From Oxytricha trifallax (Eukaryota; Ciliophora; Spirotrichea; Sporadotrichida; Oxytrichidae): DNA of 64,000 bases. Positions within the stretch are counted from its first letter, which is position 1. Every line of letters starts with the position of its first letter. This document shows, piece after piece, positions 1 through 13,100 of this stretch. The position numbers were made by a program, and so were the translations under genes. The notes under the pieces are model-generated. The model was not told where the DNA came from. It saw nothing but the letters and a program-made list of their open reading frames with translations, and did no database searches. The DNA lies in contig ARYC01000782.1 in the NCBI GenBank assembly GCA_000711775.1, positions 51,821 to 115,820 of the forward strand. Direction: 5' to 3'.

Positions 1-1182
1 TTGGCATTGTTTCATTTCTGAATGTATCAAATCTCATCATCAATCAATAAAAGTAACTGTATTTCTTATAAGTAAGGGGTTTTAGGGGGGAGGGACACAA
101 TTATAATAATTTGTAAAATATATATATTGGGAATACAGTAATGTTATCATCATTTCTACCACTGGTCTTGGATCTCTCCATAATTCTGTTAATCATGGTC
201 TCTTCATCAGCATCCATGAATAATACGAAGGGTACTTCAACCAAGTCATTCATAACTCTTGACCAGCAATCACTAAAAAATAATTTTATTAATTAACATA
301 AGAAATCAACTATAAAAACATTAGAACTAATAGATATGAATGAACTTTATGTGACTTTAATTAGATATTAATAGTTTCTTATATATTTATTGAATCATAG
401 TTGTCTTGATTTCTTGGGAAACCATCGATAAGGAACCTCTTCTCAGCCCATCCCTTCTTTTCCATGCCCTTCTTGAGCAGTTGGCAAGTGATATGAGAGG
501 GTACTATGCACCCATTTAATATCACTTGGTTAATCAACTGAGCTGTCTCACTCCCTGAGTCTCTCTAAAAAAAACAAAATTAGGTCAAGACAAACGTTGT
601 TTCTTAATGAATTCTTAATATTGATTAAAATTGCGTCATATTGATATTGTTCAAATGAAAAAGTTTCATTTTTACCATTTAAAATTTCCTTATTTGATTA
701 GTTTTTGTAACATATTTTTTAAACAATAATTTATGATATCATCAAAGAATAACCAATAAAAATCTTTTTCAAAAATAAACCACAAACTGTGTTATTAATG
801 TGAAAATATGTTTCTCAATATTATATTTTCAACCTATATATCCACTTTATACCTACCTCTTCTCTAAGGAGATCTCCAGCTGATAAATGAGCGAACCCAT
901 ATTATTCAACCATCTTGGCGCATTGTGTACCTTTACCTGAACCTGGACCTCTATATTAAAACAATCATTAACATCATCTTTTTATCATCAATCATTAAAA
1001 ATATTAATTTTAGTCCACAAACATCACATTTCCACATCAGTCACTTATTAATTGTGAAAGGTTTTATTGGCACTCTTTTTTTTAGAAAATTGTTTGTAAT
1101 TCATTGTTATAGTATGATGGAATTTTTATGATATGTAAACTTACCCAAGTACAAAGAAAACAACTGGTTTAGCGTCTACCAT
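1..1182 (-). CDS. adenylate / UMP-CMP kinase, germline copy in several MDSs (3' end outside window)
   Basis: Nucleoside-monophosphate kinase, transferring phosphate from ATP to a nucleotide monophosphate. ATG at 1182-1180 begins MVDAKPVVFFVLG. A GT..AG intron (1144-951) splits the P-loop, and exon 2 (950-857) continues GPGSGKGTQCAKMVEYYGF and HLSAGDLLREE. A second putative intron (856-565) leads to RDSGSETAQLINQ and LIDGFPRNQDNYD (564-393). An IES with pointer AATCA is removed, after which WSRVMNDLVEVPFVLFMDA and SKTSGRNDDN follow (272-about 140). The last block at the window edge reads TFRNETMP. I could not place the pointer joining it. GFPRN and the GRNDDN LID-type motif identify the family; adenylate versus UMP/CMP specificity is not resolved. 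The lead between 60 and 130 holds a G4T4-like tract. Confidence 0.85.
268..397 (-). other. IES in the nucleotide kinase gene, pointer AATCA
   Basis: The direct repeat AATCA occurs at 268-272 and 393-397. Removing one copy and the AT-rich interval joins NQDNY to DCWSRV in frame across a conserved part of the kinase. Confidence 0.8.
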
Positions 1183-1999
1183 TTATATATTGATTCCGAA
1201 AGATCTTTTAATTACTAAATTTTTAATTCCTACACTCTCATTATATTAATTTAACATATTTTGAATATTTAAAAACTATATATGAAACTACATAAAAAAT
1301 AGCAAAAAAAGAATGATAAATAAATTTTATTACTACTCTATTAGAGAGAGTGGGCTGCAGAAATTTTATTAAGAGTTCTGGTGGTTTTACTTAAAAACTT
1401 ATTAATTAACATTTATAAATTTTCTATTATTTGTGTATAAAAGGTATTCATCTGATATATTTATAAATTGTTGAGATATTTGGATGTGCTATTGACTAAG
1501 AAGATGAACAAATAGAAGAAATAATTATAATAATAATAATTAAAAATAAAAATATTAAATTCTTTCCAATATCATGGCAACAGCTACTGATGGATAATTT
1601 AAATTTAAATTTATAGAAATATTAATCGCTTAGACGCACCAGATAATCAGCTTTATAACAAATTAATTTATATTATATTTTTAAAGATAGATATAGAAGT
1701 GAAAGATAAATAAAATAAATATTATGCGTATAAATAAAGCTCAAGATGACAATATAATTTTATTTTAAAGTTGAAACTATAATAATTTAATCAGAAAATC
1801 CCATTTAATTAACTATGGAATCTTATCATTCACATGTATTTAATTAAAAACTTTTTCCTATAAAATTATTTAATCAATATTTTAATAAATTCACACTTAA
1901 ATATCCCATCTCAAGGTTAGACCAATAAAATATCGCCTGCAGTATCTCCCAGAGACGATCCCAATCACCCAGATCATCATAAGAAGCACCATATAAAGA
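1183..1999. other. AT-rich intergenic stretch between divergent genes
   Basis: Very AT-rich sequence between the start of the kinase gene (minus strand) and the WD40 gene (plus strand). I see no convincing coding block. In a nanochromosome-forming ciliate it would hold both 5' flanks and eliminated spacer, but no telomere-addition site can be read from the germline sequence alone. Confidence 0.5.
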
Positions 2000-3390
2000 T
2001 GTTCAATAACCCATATGCTGCCAAGAAAATTGAGCTTACTAATAATATCAATATTAGCAAGCAATCTGTTGTTGAGATATTTGAGTTGTCTGATTTATAT
2101 AGAGCTTGAGTTTTTAAGAAAACATTTTACTATACTACTAGTAAATTCATGAACAAATAGCCATCGCATGTGGAGACGGTACAATTAGAATCTACAATTT
2201 AGCTCAACCATCGCAGACATCAGCTCAAGTAATTAAAACTCACTCTTAAGGCGGTGATAGCGCCGTAGAGACTGCAGTTACTAGTGTGAAATGGAAGAAA
2301 CATAAGGAAAGCTAGAGTGATTCAATGATGGATTACTCTATCGGGGTTGATCAATAGCCTTTGCATGATAAAAGCAAAGAATTGCCCAATATTATGGTAA
2401 TTTAAATGAGTTCATCAGCCAGAATTATCATAGTATGGATAATTTAAGGAGATTTCTGTGAAGTATCACAAGCAAACTTTTACTCGCTAGTTTCTATAAA
2501 TCATATAATTTTAGTAATTTACAGATATCTTTGATAAATCAGCTTTATACTTTGGATTTCGATAAGTCAGGATATACAGTCGCAACAGGTGGAAAAGATA
2601 CATTTATCAGACTTTATGATGCCACAACCAAAGATTTAAAACAAACTTTACATTCCTCTAAGACCTTGGTTGGGCACTCTAACAGAGTTTAGTGCATTAA
2701 ATTTAGTCCCCTTAAAGACGAACTTCTCTATACATCAAATATTTTGAATTAAAAAAATATCTGATTAAAGACTTTAATGCTATTATATACAGGAGGATGG
2801 GACAAAGTTATTAATCTCTACGACATAAGAGAAGAGGGCCCAGTCTAATAAATTAATGGTCCACAAATTTAAGGGGAAGCTATAGACATCAGACATCAAG
2901 ATGGTATCTTATTAACAGGCAGTTGTCAACCAAACGACTGTATTTAGCTCTGGGATCTCAGAAAAACTCACACTCCACTTAGAACTATCGATTGGGATGG
3001 TGGTGATAAAGATGCTAGTGGTTAATGGATAAATCTTTTCTAGGAGTAATATGAGAGTCATTAGAAGCTTTTGGGTGAAGCAAGTGCCATGCTATATACT
3101 TGCAAGTTTGATATTATACTGTAAAACATTTATCTATCAATTCAACTTCGTTCATATTTTATGATATCACAGGGGAGTTCATTTATGCGGCTGGAGGTTC
3201 AGGCAAAAACGAATTCCGTGTCTTTAACTACTCTGATGGCCAATTAATTTCATGCATCCACGAATTTGCAGGCAGTATTTTTTCGATGGATGTCTCAAAA
3301 CGTGCTGGCACCAATAAAGTCGCGTTTGGTAGTTCTGATTCACATCTCAGAGTGATTCATGTCGTCGATAATAAGAAGTAGATTTAATGA
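2000..3390 (+). CDS. WD40-repeat protein
   Basis: Beta-propeller protein, subfamily not recognised. Start chosen at ATG 2000 (MFNNPYAAKKIELTNN). The join from this block to EQIAIACGDGTIRIYNL near 2150 is unresolved. A GT..AG intron at 2463-2524 separates GDFCE from ISLINQLYTLDFDKSGY. IESs with pointers TATACA and TGATAT follow. WD-type repeats visible include YTVATGGKDTFIRLYD, LYTGGWDKVINLYDIRE, LLTGSCQPNDCIQLWDLRK, IYAAGGSGKNEFRVFNY and KVAFGSSDSHLRVIHV. The end is KKQIQ followed by TGA at 3388. In-frame TAA/TAG codons are read as Gln. Could be a cilia- or RNA-linked WD protein; no specific call is justified. Confidence 0.8.
2729..2791 (+). other. IES in WD40 gene, pointer TATACA
   Basis: TATACA at 2729-2734 and 2786-2791. 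Deletion of 57 bp joins DELLYT to GGWDKVINLYD, rebuilding a WD repeat in frame. Confidence 0.85.
3109..3167 (+). other. IES in WD40 gene, pointer TGATAT
   Basis: TGATAT at 3109-3114 and 3162-3167. Deletion of 53 bp joins CKFD to ITGEFIYAAGGSG in frame. Confidence 0.85.
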
Positions 3391-3546
3391 TATATATATA
3401 TTGATTACAGATAGATAAAATTAAATTAAATTGCTTTTTATTTGCTTGAATTTATTACTTTGTATTAATATCTATGAGATTATAATAGAAAAACTAAAAG
3501 GATAATTATTTATAAAACAACAAAAATTATTATAATATAAAATAAA

Positions 3547-6500
3547 ATGTATCAATAAAGACACTAGAATCACTTGCAAGTATTGAATAAACTAATTAAA
3601 AACAGTTCCACTAGTGTGGATCTTTTCCCCTAATTTCCTCTAAACTCTGAGCGTGCAACTCTACCAAAATAGAAAATTCATTCCTCAATTCCAGAAAACG
3701 CAAAATCTTCAACTAGACCCTTGACTTCTCTGAAAGCCAGGCCTAACAACAGTATCATTGAAAATGGATAACATTCCAACACAGTTTTGACTTAAAACCA
3801 GAAGATGCCCTAATTATTGAAATATCAATAGTTTTAGCAATAACAGCAACTGATGTCAACTTACAATCAATCAACAAACATTGAAGGAAGCAACGAGACT
3901 TTAACGAATACATAGGGTGTAATCTCCCAGAAACTTTTGAGATAAAAATCCAAACATTTATTCACTGATGCTTTATCCCAGAGTCACGCTCAAAATTAAA
4001 CTATTAATTTAACTACAAACAGGCAGGGCATTAATGGCAGTGTCATCCAATCGAGTAGACCCTAGTCAAATATCAAGAATCTAGCTGCGTAGTTGGCACT
4101 CTCAGTAAATTACACAAATACAAAGAAAACAACCCCACTTCTTAGGTAACCCACAACTACAGAATAAGAAGTTACAAGATAGAGAAGCATTAAAAAATAG
4201 GTTAGTTCTTCCACTTTTCTACCCTATGGTCTAAGACCTAATGGTAAATTACAGAATAAATAAGGGAGAAAGTATAGTGATAGCCCCTCAGAGAAATCTT
4301 CATTAGTTACAGTATCATCTGTTGACGGGAGTGATACCGAAATGAATGATGTAGTTATTGAAAATAAGAAAATGGGATAATCCAAATCTACTAAATTGCT
4401 AATAAATTAGAGTAAAAATGCAACAAGTAAGTCTATACTGAAAAACACAAGCAACTTTTTTCCAGGGTTTTATATGTTTTAATTAAGATAAGTAACTTAA
4501 TCAGCCGGTAGTAAACAAAAAACCTAAGAGCTTCATTTTCATAAGGAAATTTAAACCAATATTAAAACGCTTCCTAATCTTACAATAAACAGATGCAATA
4601 CTAAAATCCAAATCTATCGAGTAAAAACAATTACTATTAGGAAAATTAGTCATCTCCTACATTAGATAAATTGAAGGAAGTGCTGAAAAGTTAATAGAAA
4701 TAGTTTCTAATGAGTAATGGCAAGTAAGTGCTAAGGGATACTGAACTATAAAAAGAGGAACTGGAAACTCTGATTATAATAGATTAATTCTTATGTAATT
4801 ATCAATAATTTATATAATATAATAATATTCCAAAGGACACAGAGGACATAACTGAACTAGACGAGGTCAAGAAGTAATACTATGGTAAGTTGGATGAAGA
4901 GAGAAGGAGAGCTTAAAGATTTTTTAAAATTAGAGATTATCAAAGTGCAAGAAGACATATAGATGAAATCATAAATTATCATTGAATTCTGTCTAAAATT
5001 GAATATTTAAAATCTTTGACTTTAGTTTTGTGATTTATATTTATATTGAATGCTAAGTATGGCTTCCCATGCATATGATTTAGAAACAGTTGTTTACATA
5101 TTTAATATTAAAACACTAAGGACTACATTTCACTTGAAAGCAGTTGTTTCTATATTTTTCGATGACTACCAATCAGCTCTAACAGCTTTTAGGTGTTTGA
5201 GAGATGTGGCTGCAGATGAAGAAAATGACTATAGCAAGATGCTCGCCTATGAGAATATGGGCAAGTGCTACAATTAAACACATAAGTTTTTAATATATAT
5301 TAGCCTTATATACAAGTAAAAGTATTTGTGAATGCCTTGAAAAACTACGAGAATGCGATAAAATGTTTCAAGAAGTAGTTAGAACTGGCTTGGAGACATA
5401 ATGATGCATAGGAAGAATTAAGAGCGTATGAACAGTTGGGGATGTAGCACTACTACCTGGGAAATCTTGAAAAGAGTAAGTACTACAATGATTATTTCTA
5501 CTATATAAGTTTCAATAATTATAATAATATAATGACAGATGTATGAGAGGGAAGACAGAGAAATAAAACTCTAAAATAAGGAGTTTATACAATGGATATA
5601 ATTAGGCAAAATCCAATTATGAGGCTTCTGGTAAAAACGAGAGAGTAACATTTAAAAAGTTGAAGGAAATTCTGGAATCATTCTAGTACATTAAAAATGA
5701 TCTGGTGAGAAGCATTAAAAGGAAAATAATCGCTCAAACCTTTGGAACGGGGAATCTAAAATATGTTAATTTACTTAAATTCTTAGTTTTGTAATAAGTA
5801 AAGGGGAGGTATTAGATTTTTTCATAATCTGTTGATATAAAAATTTTATCTTCAGGAAGCACTTGATTTCTACAGAAATGGTTTGATTTAGTCAGAAAGA
5901 CCATTAAAACTAAAAGAAGGTTCACCTATTTCATAAATCTCAATGACTCACCTGCCCTCACCTCGAATGGTAATAGAAGACAATAAAATGAAAAACGCAT
6001 AATTGCTTCCTCATTTTGGGGATAATAGTGATCTCAATGAAAACTTCTTATAATTGTTAGTAATTAAGATTATTTAAATGATTTATTTGATATAAAACTT
6101 ATCAAAGAAAGACAAATTTTTACTAGCAGTTGCAAAGAACAAATCTAAAAATGGAATCTTAAGCAAAAAAGATCAAACTGAAGCGTAATAGGGAATATTC
6201 AAGGTTGCTGAGTAATATGGCGGGGATTTCCTAAGTGAACTTAATGTAATGAACCGTGGAAAAATCAAGTCTAATGAAATCTTTTTAAAATCAATATGTA
6301 ATTTCCCATTTATTCAAACTCTCTATGTGATATAGTAAAATTACAGGACTATATTTATAATGAAGTGTTGGAAGAATTTCGAGAGAAGCGCCTACGATCA
6401 CAAAACATAAAAGGCGAGGTTGACATGAAGGAAGTGATTAGAAAGAAGAGCAGGACAAATGACTTCGCCATTAATCACCTACTTTTTAGATTCTAGGAAA

Positions 6501-7649
6501 ATGAGGATGTAGGATGCTGGGCTTGGGCATTTTTTGGGTGTACAAAAGGTTACTTTTTAATACTTTATATTGAGAAAAACAAAATTTAATTATGAATAAA
6601 TATTATACTTTGATAGATAACTAAGCTGTGAGAATTGATCTAATGAGCGAAGAATAAGCTTTGAAAATTCTAGATCCGCAAGGTTCTCGTAATATATAAG
6701 TTAAAGTAAAAATACTAAGTTTATGAATTGCTATTAAAATTTGATAAAATTTTTAGATAATTTAGGAAAAGGAGTTGGTAAGAAATCAATGATATTAAAA
6801 AAGAAAACTACTAACCTAACATCTTGTTAAAAATAAAAAAATATAAGAATAATTACAAAGTAAAGTATTTTGTAATATTCTCTATTAATTAATCTAGCAA
6901 TGACATCCAGTAGCAAAACAACATATAAAGATTGAATTTATTTAAAAACGCCATGAATGCGAATAGCACGAATAATCTCTAAAATTATTTAAAGCGTGGT
7001 AGTATGATATATTAGGGTGGTAATGGAAATGGTTCTGACTCATTGATTATACATTTTTGTTTATTTAATAATTTACTATCTATCAATATTTATATTATGA
7101 TTAGTGGCATGAATAATAGTAATTCAGGTGGCAGCGGCAATTAGGGTTTCGGTGGGTTCATGCTACAAGCCCAGAAAACCATAAAAGACCTGGATAAACA
7201 GAAATAAATTAACAATATGCTGAGCTAGAGCTAGCAGAATTTACAAAAAGTCAATATCACTTTAATGGCTAGTGTGAAGTAGCCTCAGAATATAATATTT
7301 ATATATATTATTATTATTATTATTATCAATATAAACCTATATTTCTCAGTGATAATATTTAATGATAATATTTTTAATATATATATATATATATATATAT
7401 TATTCAAATCATAATATAAGACTGAAGAAATATAACGAATAAGTAAATTAAGCACTCTCAAATACAGCTAATCTGATATAAAGAAAACCACAATAATAAC
7501 AGCAATAAGATATAGTAAACATTAATGTTTAAAATAATAATAGCAATTTTATGCAATAATCTGCTTTTGTTAATGATAAAAATACTAGTGGTATTAACTT
7601 ATTTGGAAAAATGACACTTGGTGGTAGTGCTTCAATGAAATAATTATGA
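3547..7649 (+). CDS. Gln-rich protein with TPR repeats
   Basis: Large protein starting at ATG 3547 with a low-complexity Ser/Thr/Gln/Asn N-terminus. A charged coiled region follows (LDKLKEVLKSQQKQF, TELQKEELETL). TPR-like helices come next: RDYQSARRHIDEIINYH, DDYQSALTAFRCLRD, KMLAYENMGKCYN, LKNYENAIKCFKKQLELAW, LRAYEQLGMQHYYLGNLEK. The C-terminal part is Asn/Gln-rich (NTANLIQRKP, then a Gln run) and ends GGSASMKQL-TGA at 7647. Introns are likely at about 4493-4591 and 6549-6616. Four IESs were resolved. Joining the blocks near 4988 and 5045 through their shared ATTGAAT leaves an in-frame TGA (see findings). TPR proteins are scaffolds; the partner is unknown. Confidence 0.7.
5087..5149 (+). 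other. 54-bp in-frame IES in TPR gene, pointer CAGTTGTTT
   Basis: Perfect 9-bp repeats at 5087-5095 and 5141-5149. Removal gives DLETVVSIFFDDYQSALTAF. The deleted length is a multiple of three and holds no TGA, so the frame stays open with or without it. Confidence 0.9.
5487..5535 (+). other. IES in TPR gene, pointer AATGA
   Basis: AATGA at 5487-5491 and 5531-5535. Deletion of 44 bp joins EKSKYYND to RCMRGKTEK in frame. Confidence 0.75.
7044..7103 (+). other. IES in TPR gene, pointer TGATTA
   Basis: TGATTA at 7044-7049 and 7098-7103. Deletion of 54 bp joins GNGNGSDSL to ISGMNNSNSGG in frame. Confidence 0.75.
7289..7419 (+). other. IES with (TA)n tract in TPR gene, pointer AATATAA
   Basis: AATATAA at 7289-7295 and 7413-7419. 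Deletion of 124 bp joins ASVKQPQN to IRLKKYNEQVNQ in frame. The interval contains an ATT tract and a (TA)n run. Confidence 0.75.
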
Positions 7650-8124
7650 TTTAATGATATATAAAGTATTAGTTTTGCTTATATTTACACTTGAATTTTC
7701 GTAATATTTAATTCAAATATTAAGAGAATTACAAAGAATTATGAATTAAACATCTTAGGTTTCTCAAAGAATGTTCCAATTAAGAAGATATCAAGTAAGT
7801 GGATATTTGTAAAATTTCATTATTTTACTTTAGAGAGATTAGAGGAAGATAATTAGTAAAAAATAACTTATATATTGATTTGTAATAAGGAATGGACGCA
7901 CTTGCCTATTTGAAGCTTTATTATTAGTTTTGTAGATTTTTAAATAAATTATGTCGTTTAATTTTCACAAAACTTAGAATCAAGAAATGAATTTGGGTCA
8001 AATGTAATCCAAACTAAAAAAATAATTAATGAATTACTTAAAGAATCCTTTATATATCCAATTAGAATATTTTCTTATTATAATGAGCTATTCATTGATA
8101 GCTCATAATTCTATCTATTCGATT
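7650..8124. other. intergenic stretch with a weak open frame
   Basis: Between the TPR gene and the methyltransferase. A frame open from about 7717 to a TGA at 7911, assuming a GTAAGT..TTTAG intron at about 7795-7832, reads KNYELNILGFSKNVPIKK and KRLEEDNQQKITYIL. It has no clear start. In this AT-rich DNA with one stop codon such frames arise by chance, so I do not call a gene. An 8-bp AATTATGA repeat (7642-7649, 7737-7744) could mark an IES at the 3' end of the TPR gene. Confidence 0.3.
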
Positions 8125-10147
8125 TCAGCTTTATTACTGTATATCTGAATCTTAACTCTCTTCGTAGTTTTAAGTGTATTTTGCAGTTGGGCCTCCACCC
8201 CCATAGCTGGTCCTTAGGCTACTTTTTAACTTTATTCCAGCGCTATTTTATGGGTTATTATTCATAAAATAATCTATAAATTGATTAAAAATCATAATAA
8301 CTTATGTTTTTAAGATATTCACACTCAGAGACCCTTGAGTTTAAGTGGAACAACTACCGTCTGCAGTGACAGAACTCTATTGTTAATTTTGACATGGTTT
8401 TAATACATAACAGATATATTCTTTAGTTTTTCCTAAGTCTTGGTAAGTTCTGGATTCCTCAGCACTTGCTAAGAAGTTTCTTAATATCCTGACTTTAAAA
8501 AATAGTCTTATTTAAGCAAAATTAAATTGTTTAATGACTATGTATTTGTTCTCTGAAATAGTTTGAATCAGTCTCTCAGACCTCGACTTATCTAAATTCA
8601 TTGCATGCTTAACATTAATCGTCAGAATTTCTTTCTTTTCAATTTGATAAAGTGCGTCTTTGAAGATTGTTTCCATACGTTCTAAATCCTTCTTATAGAA
8701 GATATCCACTATGATTACCGATCCATTATTTTCCTCTATGAGAGGTCTCATATTCCATATAAAAATTATTATTTTTATGATGCTTTAATCTAGTCATATA
8801 TGAGGAGGTAAATTGATTTAAAACTTATTTTTTATATGTGATAAATTCCTTAAAGTATTGAAAGGGTTAGATAGGCAATGGAAAGTTTCAATGCAAAGCA
8901 CTAAGTCAAAAACTTATTTTTTTAGGAATTTAGTCTTGTGTAATTTCTCTGCGTCACCCTATTTTAAAATTACGTCGACATTAGCTCAAATTTAAGAAAT
9001 GATTTTTTAAGCATAGTATGAAACATGATTAAAACTATGATACATATGAAATATATAATACTCTTAGACTTCTCATGTTTTCAAGAAAGATTTGTATATC
9101 TTTATATAAAATTTAAAAATGGTCGGAAAATTGTTAAATAGCAAGCAACTTTTATATAATAAGTTATATTGAGTTTATTTTAAATAATAATTTACATTTT
9201 ATATATCTGACGCAAATAGATATCATAAGAAAAAAATCTTTTAAATTGACTTACCTAATAATAGAACAAATTCTCAATTTCTCTGAATCTTTAATTACAA
9301 AATCTGATATTTTAATGGCTGAAATCTATACCCACTGCTTCAATTGGCTCATAATATTTGGACAGGAAAGCCAATCCTCCTCCTCTACCGCTTCCAACAT
9401 CTAAAATTCTCTTGTCTGACAAAGCTTCCAAGTTTTTAACGCCTATCAATGAAAATATTAACATTTGTTTGGAACAAATATAGAGAATATGTTACCTAAA
9501 GCAGCGAAATGGTACATTTGATACTAAAACTGATTCTTTCTGTCATTTTTTGCTACTAACTTTATTGTCTCTCCAGTTTGAGTTAGAATTGCATATCCAC
9601 AATTGAAACTTGTCAATTTCGTTTCATTTTGCATGTACCTAAATATAGAATGTTAGATTGAGGATAATAGTGTATCTCATACTTAATCATTATAAATTGA
9701 AAGTAAAAAGGGGAAAAATTATTTGATTTGGAGTGAAAATTTAAAAATAAAATTAAAAAATATTAAATAAAACTTACCAAGCAAAGAGATTATAGACAGC
9801 TTTCCAGATTAATTTTCGGCACCATGTCGTTTTATACATCATATAGTAAAACAATTTCTCAACAAAATTGAAAACCTTCTCTCCAACCTATTATTATACA
9901 TTTAGCTCCCACAATAAAACAATTTCTAATACTTACTTTAGTGTATCTGAATGTCAGAATATAAAATTTTATCATAATAATTTGAAGGGTAATTTATAAT
10001 ATTTATAAAAATATAATCTAGAATGATAAGTATACCAGCTGGGCACCAAAGGATGGCAAGGGGTATCCAAAGTGGACTTGTAAATATGATGAGAATTAGT
10101 ACCCAGAAACCAAGACCAACTATGGTGAACAACATACTACTTTGCAA
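8125..10147 (-). CDS. membrane-anchored SAM-dependent methyltransferase
   Basis: Class I methyltransferase. The N-terminus (ATG 10147 or 10135) is hydrophobic (LFTIVGLGFWVLILIIF, PLAILWCPAGILIILDYIF), suggesting a membrane hairpin; the frame link from here to FYILTFRYTK is unclear. Then VGEKVFNFVEKLFYYMMYK, an intron, NETKLTSFNCGYAILTQTG, and an intron. The SAM-binding motif follows (KRILDVGSGRGGGLAFLSKYY) with acidic residues in IEAVGIDFSHQNI, then GDAEKLHKTKFLKKQVFD and LVLCIETFHC (motif II/III region). The C-terminal block is SVIIVDIFYKKDLERME and LASAEESRTYQDLGKTKEY with a Gly/Gln-rich tail and TGA at 8125-8127. The fold resembles small-molecule or lipid methyltransferases; substrate unknown. 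Confidence 0.75.
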
Positions 10148-13100
10148 AAAAATCTCATTTTAAAAATTCTAAATTAAAAAAGGGGGGGTTGGCGGGGTTT
10201 GTTTTATTATGCTTAACAATTAATATAAATCTCGAGCAATACAATCATTGAAAACAATAGACACTTCAATAGGAACTTTGCAGTCTTTCTGGTTCTATAA
10301 AGAAACTATGAGCACACAGGTTTATAGAAAAAATATTGATTGATAGGGGGTGCTATAGGAAAATGGAACAAAAGTCTCACTTAGTGATTTAGTTTTTTCT
10401 AAATGTATATTTATGTTTTTTCATACTTTTTGGAAAAGTAAGCGTAAATGATCTCCAATTTATTTTTATATAAATCGTTTATTTTTATTAGATAAATTTG
10501 TTATCAAATTCCATCTTTATTATAAATTATCCAAGTCCTCACGATTCATTATTGCAGATATATTCGATATTAAATTTTAGATAAAATTAGTATTATATTA
10601 TTAAATTAATCTACTCATAATATTGTTTGCCTCTCCTCTATAGTTTAATATTTGTATTTATTACTACTATACTTTTATCCCATTATCATATCGAGAATAG
10701 AAAAATAGATATGAATAATTATTATATTTTTGAATTTAAATGAGCTTATAGGTCAGGAGCGTTATTATTATTAAATATTTCAACTTAATATTATTAATAA
10801 TTTATTATATACATCAGCCCCTATAGATTATTATTTAGTTTATTCTTAAATTTGCTTGTTTGATTCTTTCAAATAAAATATGTTTTAACAGAATAATAAT
10901 ATAAATTTTATGGGGGATTCATATATTTTTAGATCTTTCAAATATTGAAATATTAAGCCCTCGCCCATATCCCAGCTGTTTTTTGGAGTTAGTAATGAAC
11001 TAGTATCGAATGATCTGAAACAGAAGATAAAATATTTTTAGTATGAAATTTATACAAATTGAGATGGAATTAATGAGAGCACTTTTCTAAAATATAAAAA
11101 TTCTAGTTATACTTCTTTAAGCTGCAAAATATTTGAAACCCGTTTGTCTTCTCTTAATTAGAGTAATAAAAATTAAAACTTAAAGTATTAATAGATATAT
11201 ACAAACTAAAAATAAATAGTAGAAAGTTTATTTTATTTAATGAGTGAGGAGTGAACTTTAAGGTTCTTAATTTTTTACTTAAATTTGGAGGAGTATATCA
11301 AAATCCACAAATTTATTGTGTTAATAGATGCAAAAATTGAGGATCAGGGTAGTGACTAGTCAATCACTAAATGCTAAGACTAAGGATATAGCTTTGGCTA
11401 TTGCCTGTGTTTATAGAAAGTAGATAAGGCAAATATTATAATTTACTTAGGCAATAATAAATTGAATATATATTAACGATTAAATAGAGATATAGATATA
11501 AAACAAAATATTATTAATGACTTAAGTCCATATAAATTTCCTTAAAAATATCTGCCATGGTTTTATTCAATTTATTTTATTTAATATAGTATGTGTGCGG
11601 TTTTTTAAGATGAAGCTTAACAATAAACATTTATGAGCTATAGAGAAGTGATTAAAAAACTTATTTTAAATACATTAAAGCTAGACATGCACACGCTAAA
11701 ATTGCTGAATGACTTATTAAATATATATTCTTATTTTGCTATAATTTAGTAATTGTACAAGTCTTAATTCATAGCAATATATTTGACCAAAGAATTATCT
11801 TATCTTACTGGGATCTTTTGTTTATTATTTTCAAGATGTCTGGTATTATAAATGCATGATTTCTATTTTATTTATTTTTATAAAGTAAAATATTTTCATA
11901 AGAAATACTTTACCTCTTGATTCTATATCAACTTTGTATCAATAATTTTAAACTTCTAAATTTTCTGAATAAAGCTCTATTTGCCTGATTTTTATTTCAT
12001 CACTTCTATAAAAAAATTTTAATTTAATTTAAAGGATTATATATATATAATTAAATTATTTTCCAATTGGCTTATTATATTAAATTAAATAAAAATATCT
12101 TCTCCTAAAATTCAGAAATTTACGAGAAACATTGAAAATAAATGAAATTTCTGCTTTCTCAAGACTGTTTTTCAGGCAAGTAGATAATTATTGAATATTT
12201 GATTATCAATAATTTTCATCATTATTATAGAAATTAGTAAGTTTTCCAATTCGCTTTCATTTAATAATATATGATATTCGATGAAAGGTTATTTATTTTT
12301 AAATAACTAAATTTAAAAACTTTAAATTTAGTAATTTAAATTACCTTTAAAATTTTGCATTAGTTAGAAATGAAAAAATAACTATTAGATTTAAATTTCA
12401 TATTTAATTTTTAATTTAAATTTTTAATTATCGAATAATACCAATTACAATTTATTTTTCAATATGTTTCACAAAGATGTTTTTTGTTTTTTTAAAAAAA
12501 ATTAACACCTTTTATATTATATTAAATCTGACAAAATAATTTTTATTTATTAAAAGTGATTCCTGAAAGAATTACAAATTCTTTTAATTTTTTATTAAGT
12601 TTTTATATATTTTGGCAATATTAATTTAGGAGTAGAATTTAATATTAATTAATCAGGTTTAAATAAATCCACAGGTATTTTTCAAATTTTTAGATATCAA
12701 CTTCGATAAAATTGAGAAACTTCAGCAATAATAATAAATATATTTTGAAAAATAGAATAAATTTTGGAGAGAGATAATGAAATTAAGGAGAACATTTAAA
12801 CTTAAGGCTGATGAAAAGCTATCATCTAATTATAATTCAATAACAGTTTCTGATTAATTTAAATTTAATAATATACAATTTATTTGTAAAGAAAAATCAT
12901 TATTATAGGAGAGAATTATCGAGAACTAAATTTGTATAAATGAATATAATAAAATTATGGCTATAACTTAATAATAATATTTAAATTATGAAATTTTTAA
13001 TGACATCTTATTTTTAGTTTGACAAAATTGCATTTGCACAATATCTGATAAAAAATAATCAATAATTCCTATTAGCAATAATTTTAATATAGAGCATACA

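Noticed and set aside
925..1131. Plus-strand ORF near 925
   Set aside because: Overlaps an intron and exon of the minus-strand kinase with a conserved P-loop; no coding features of its own.
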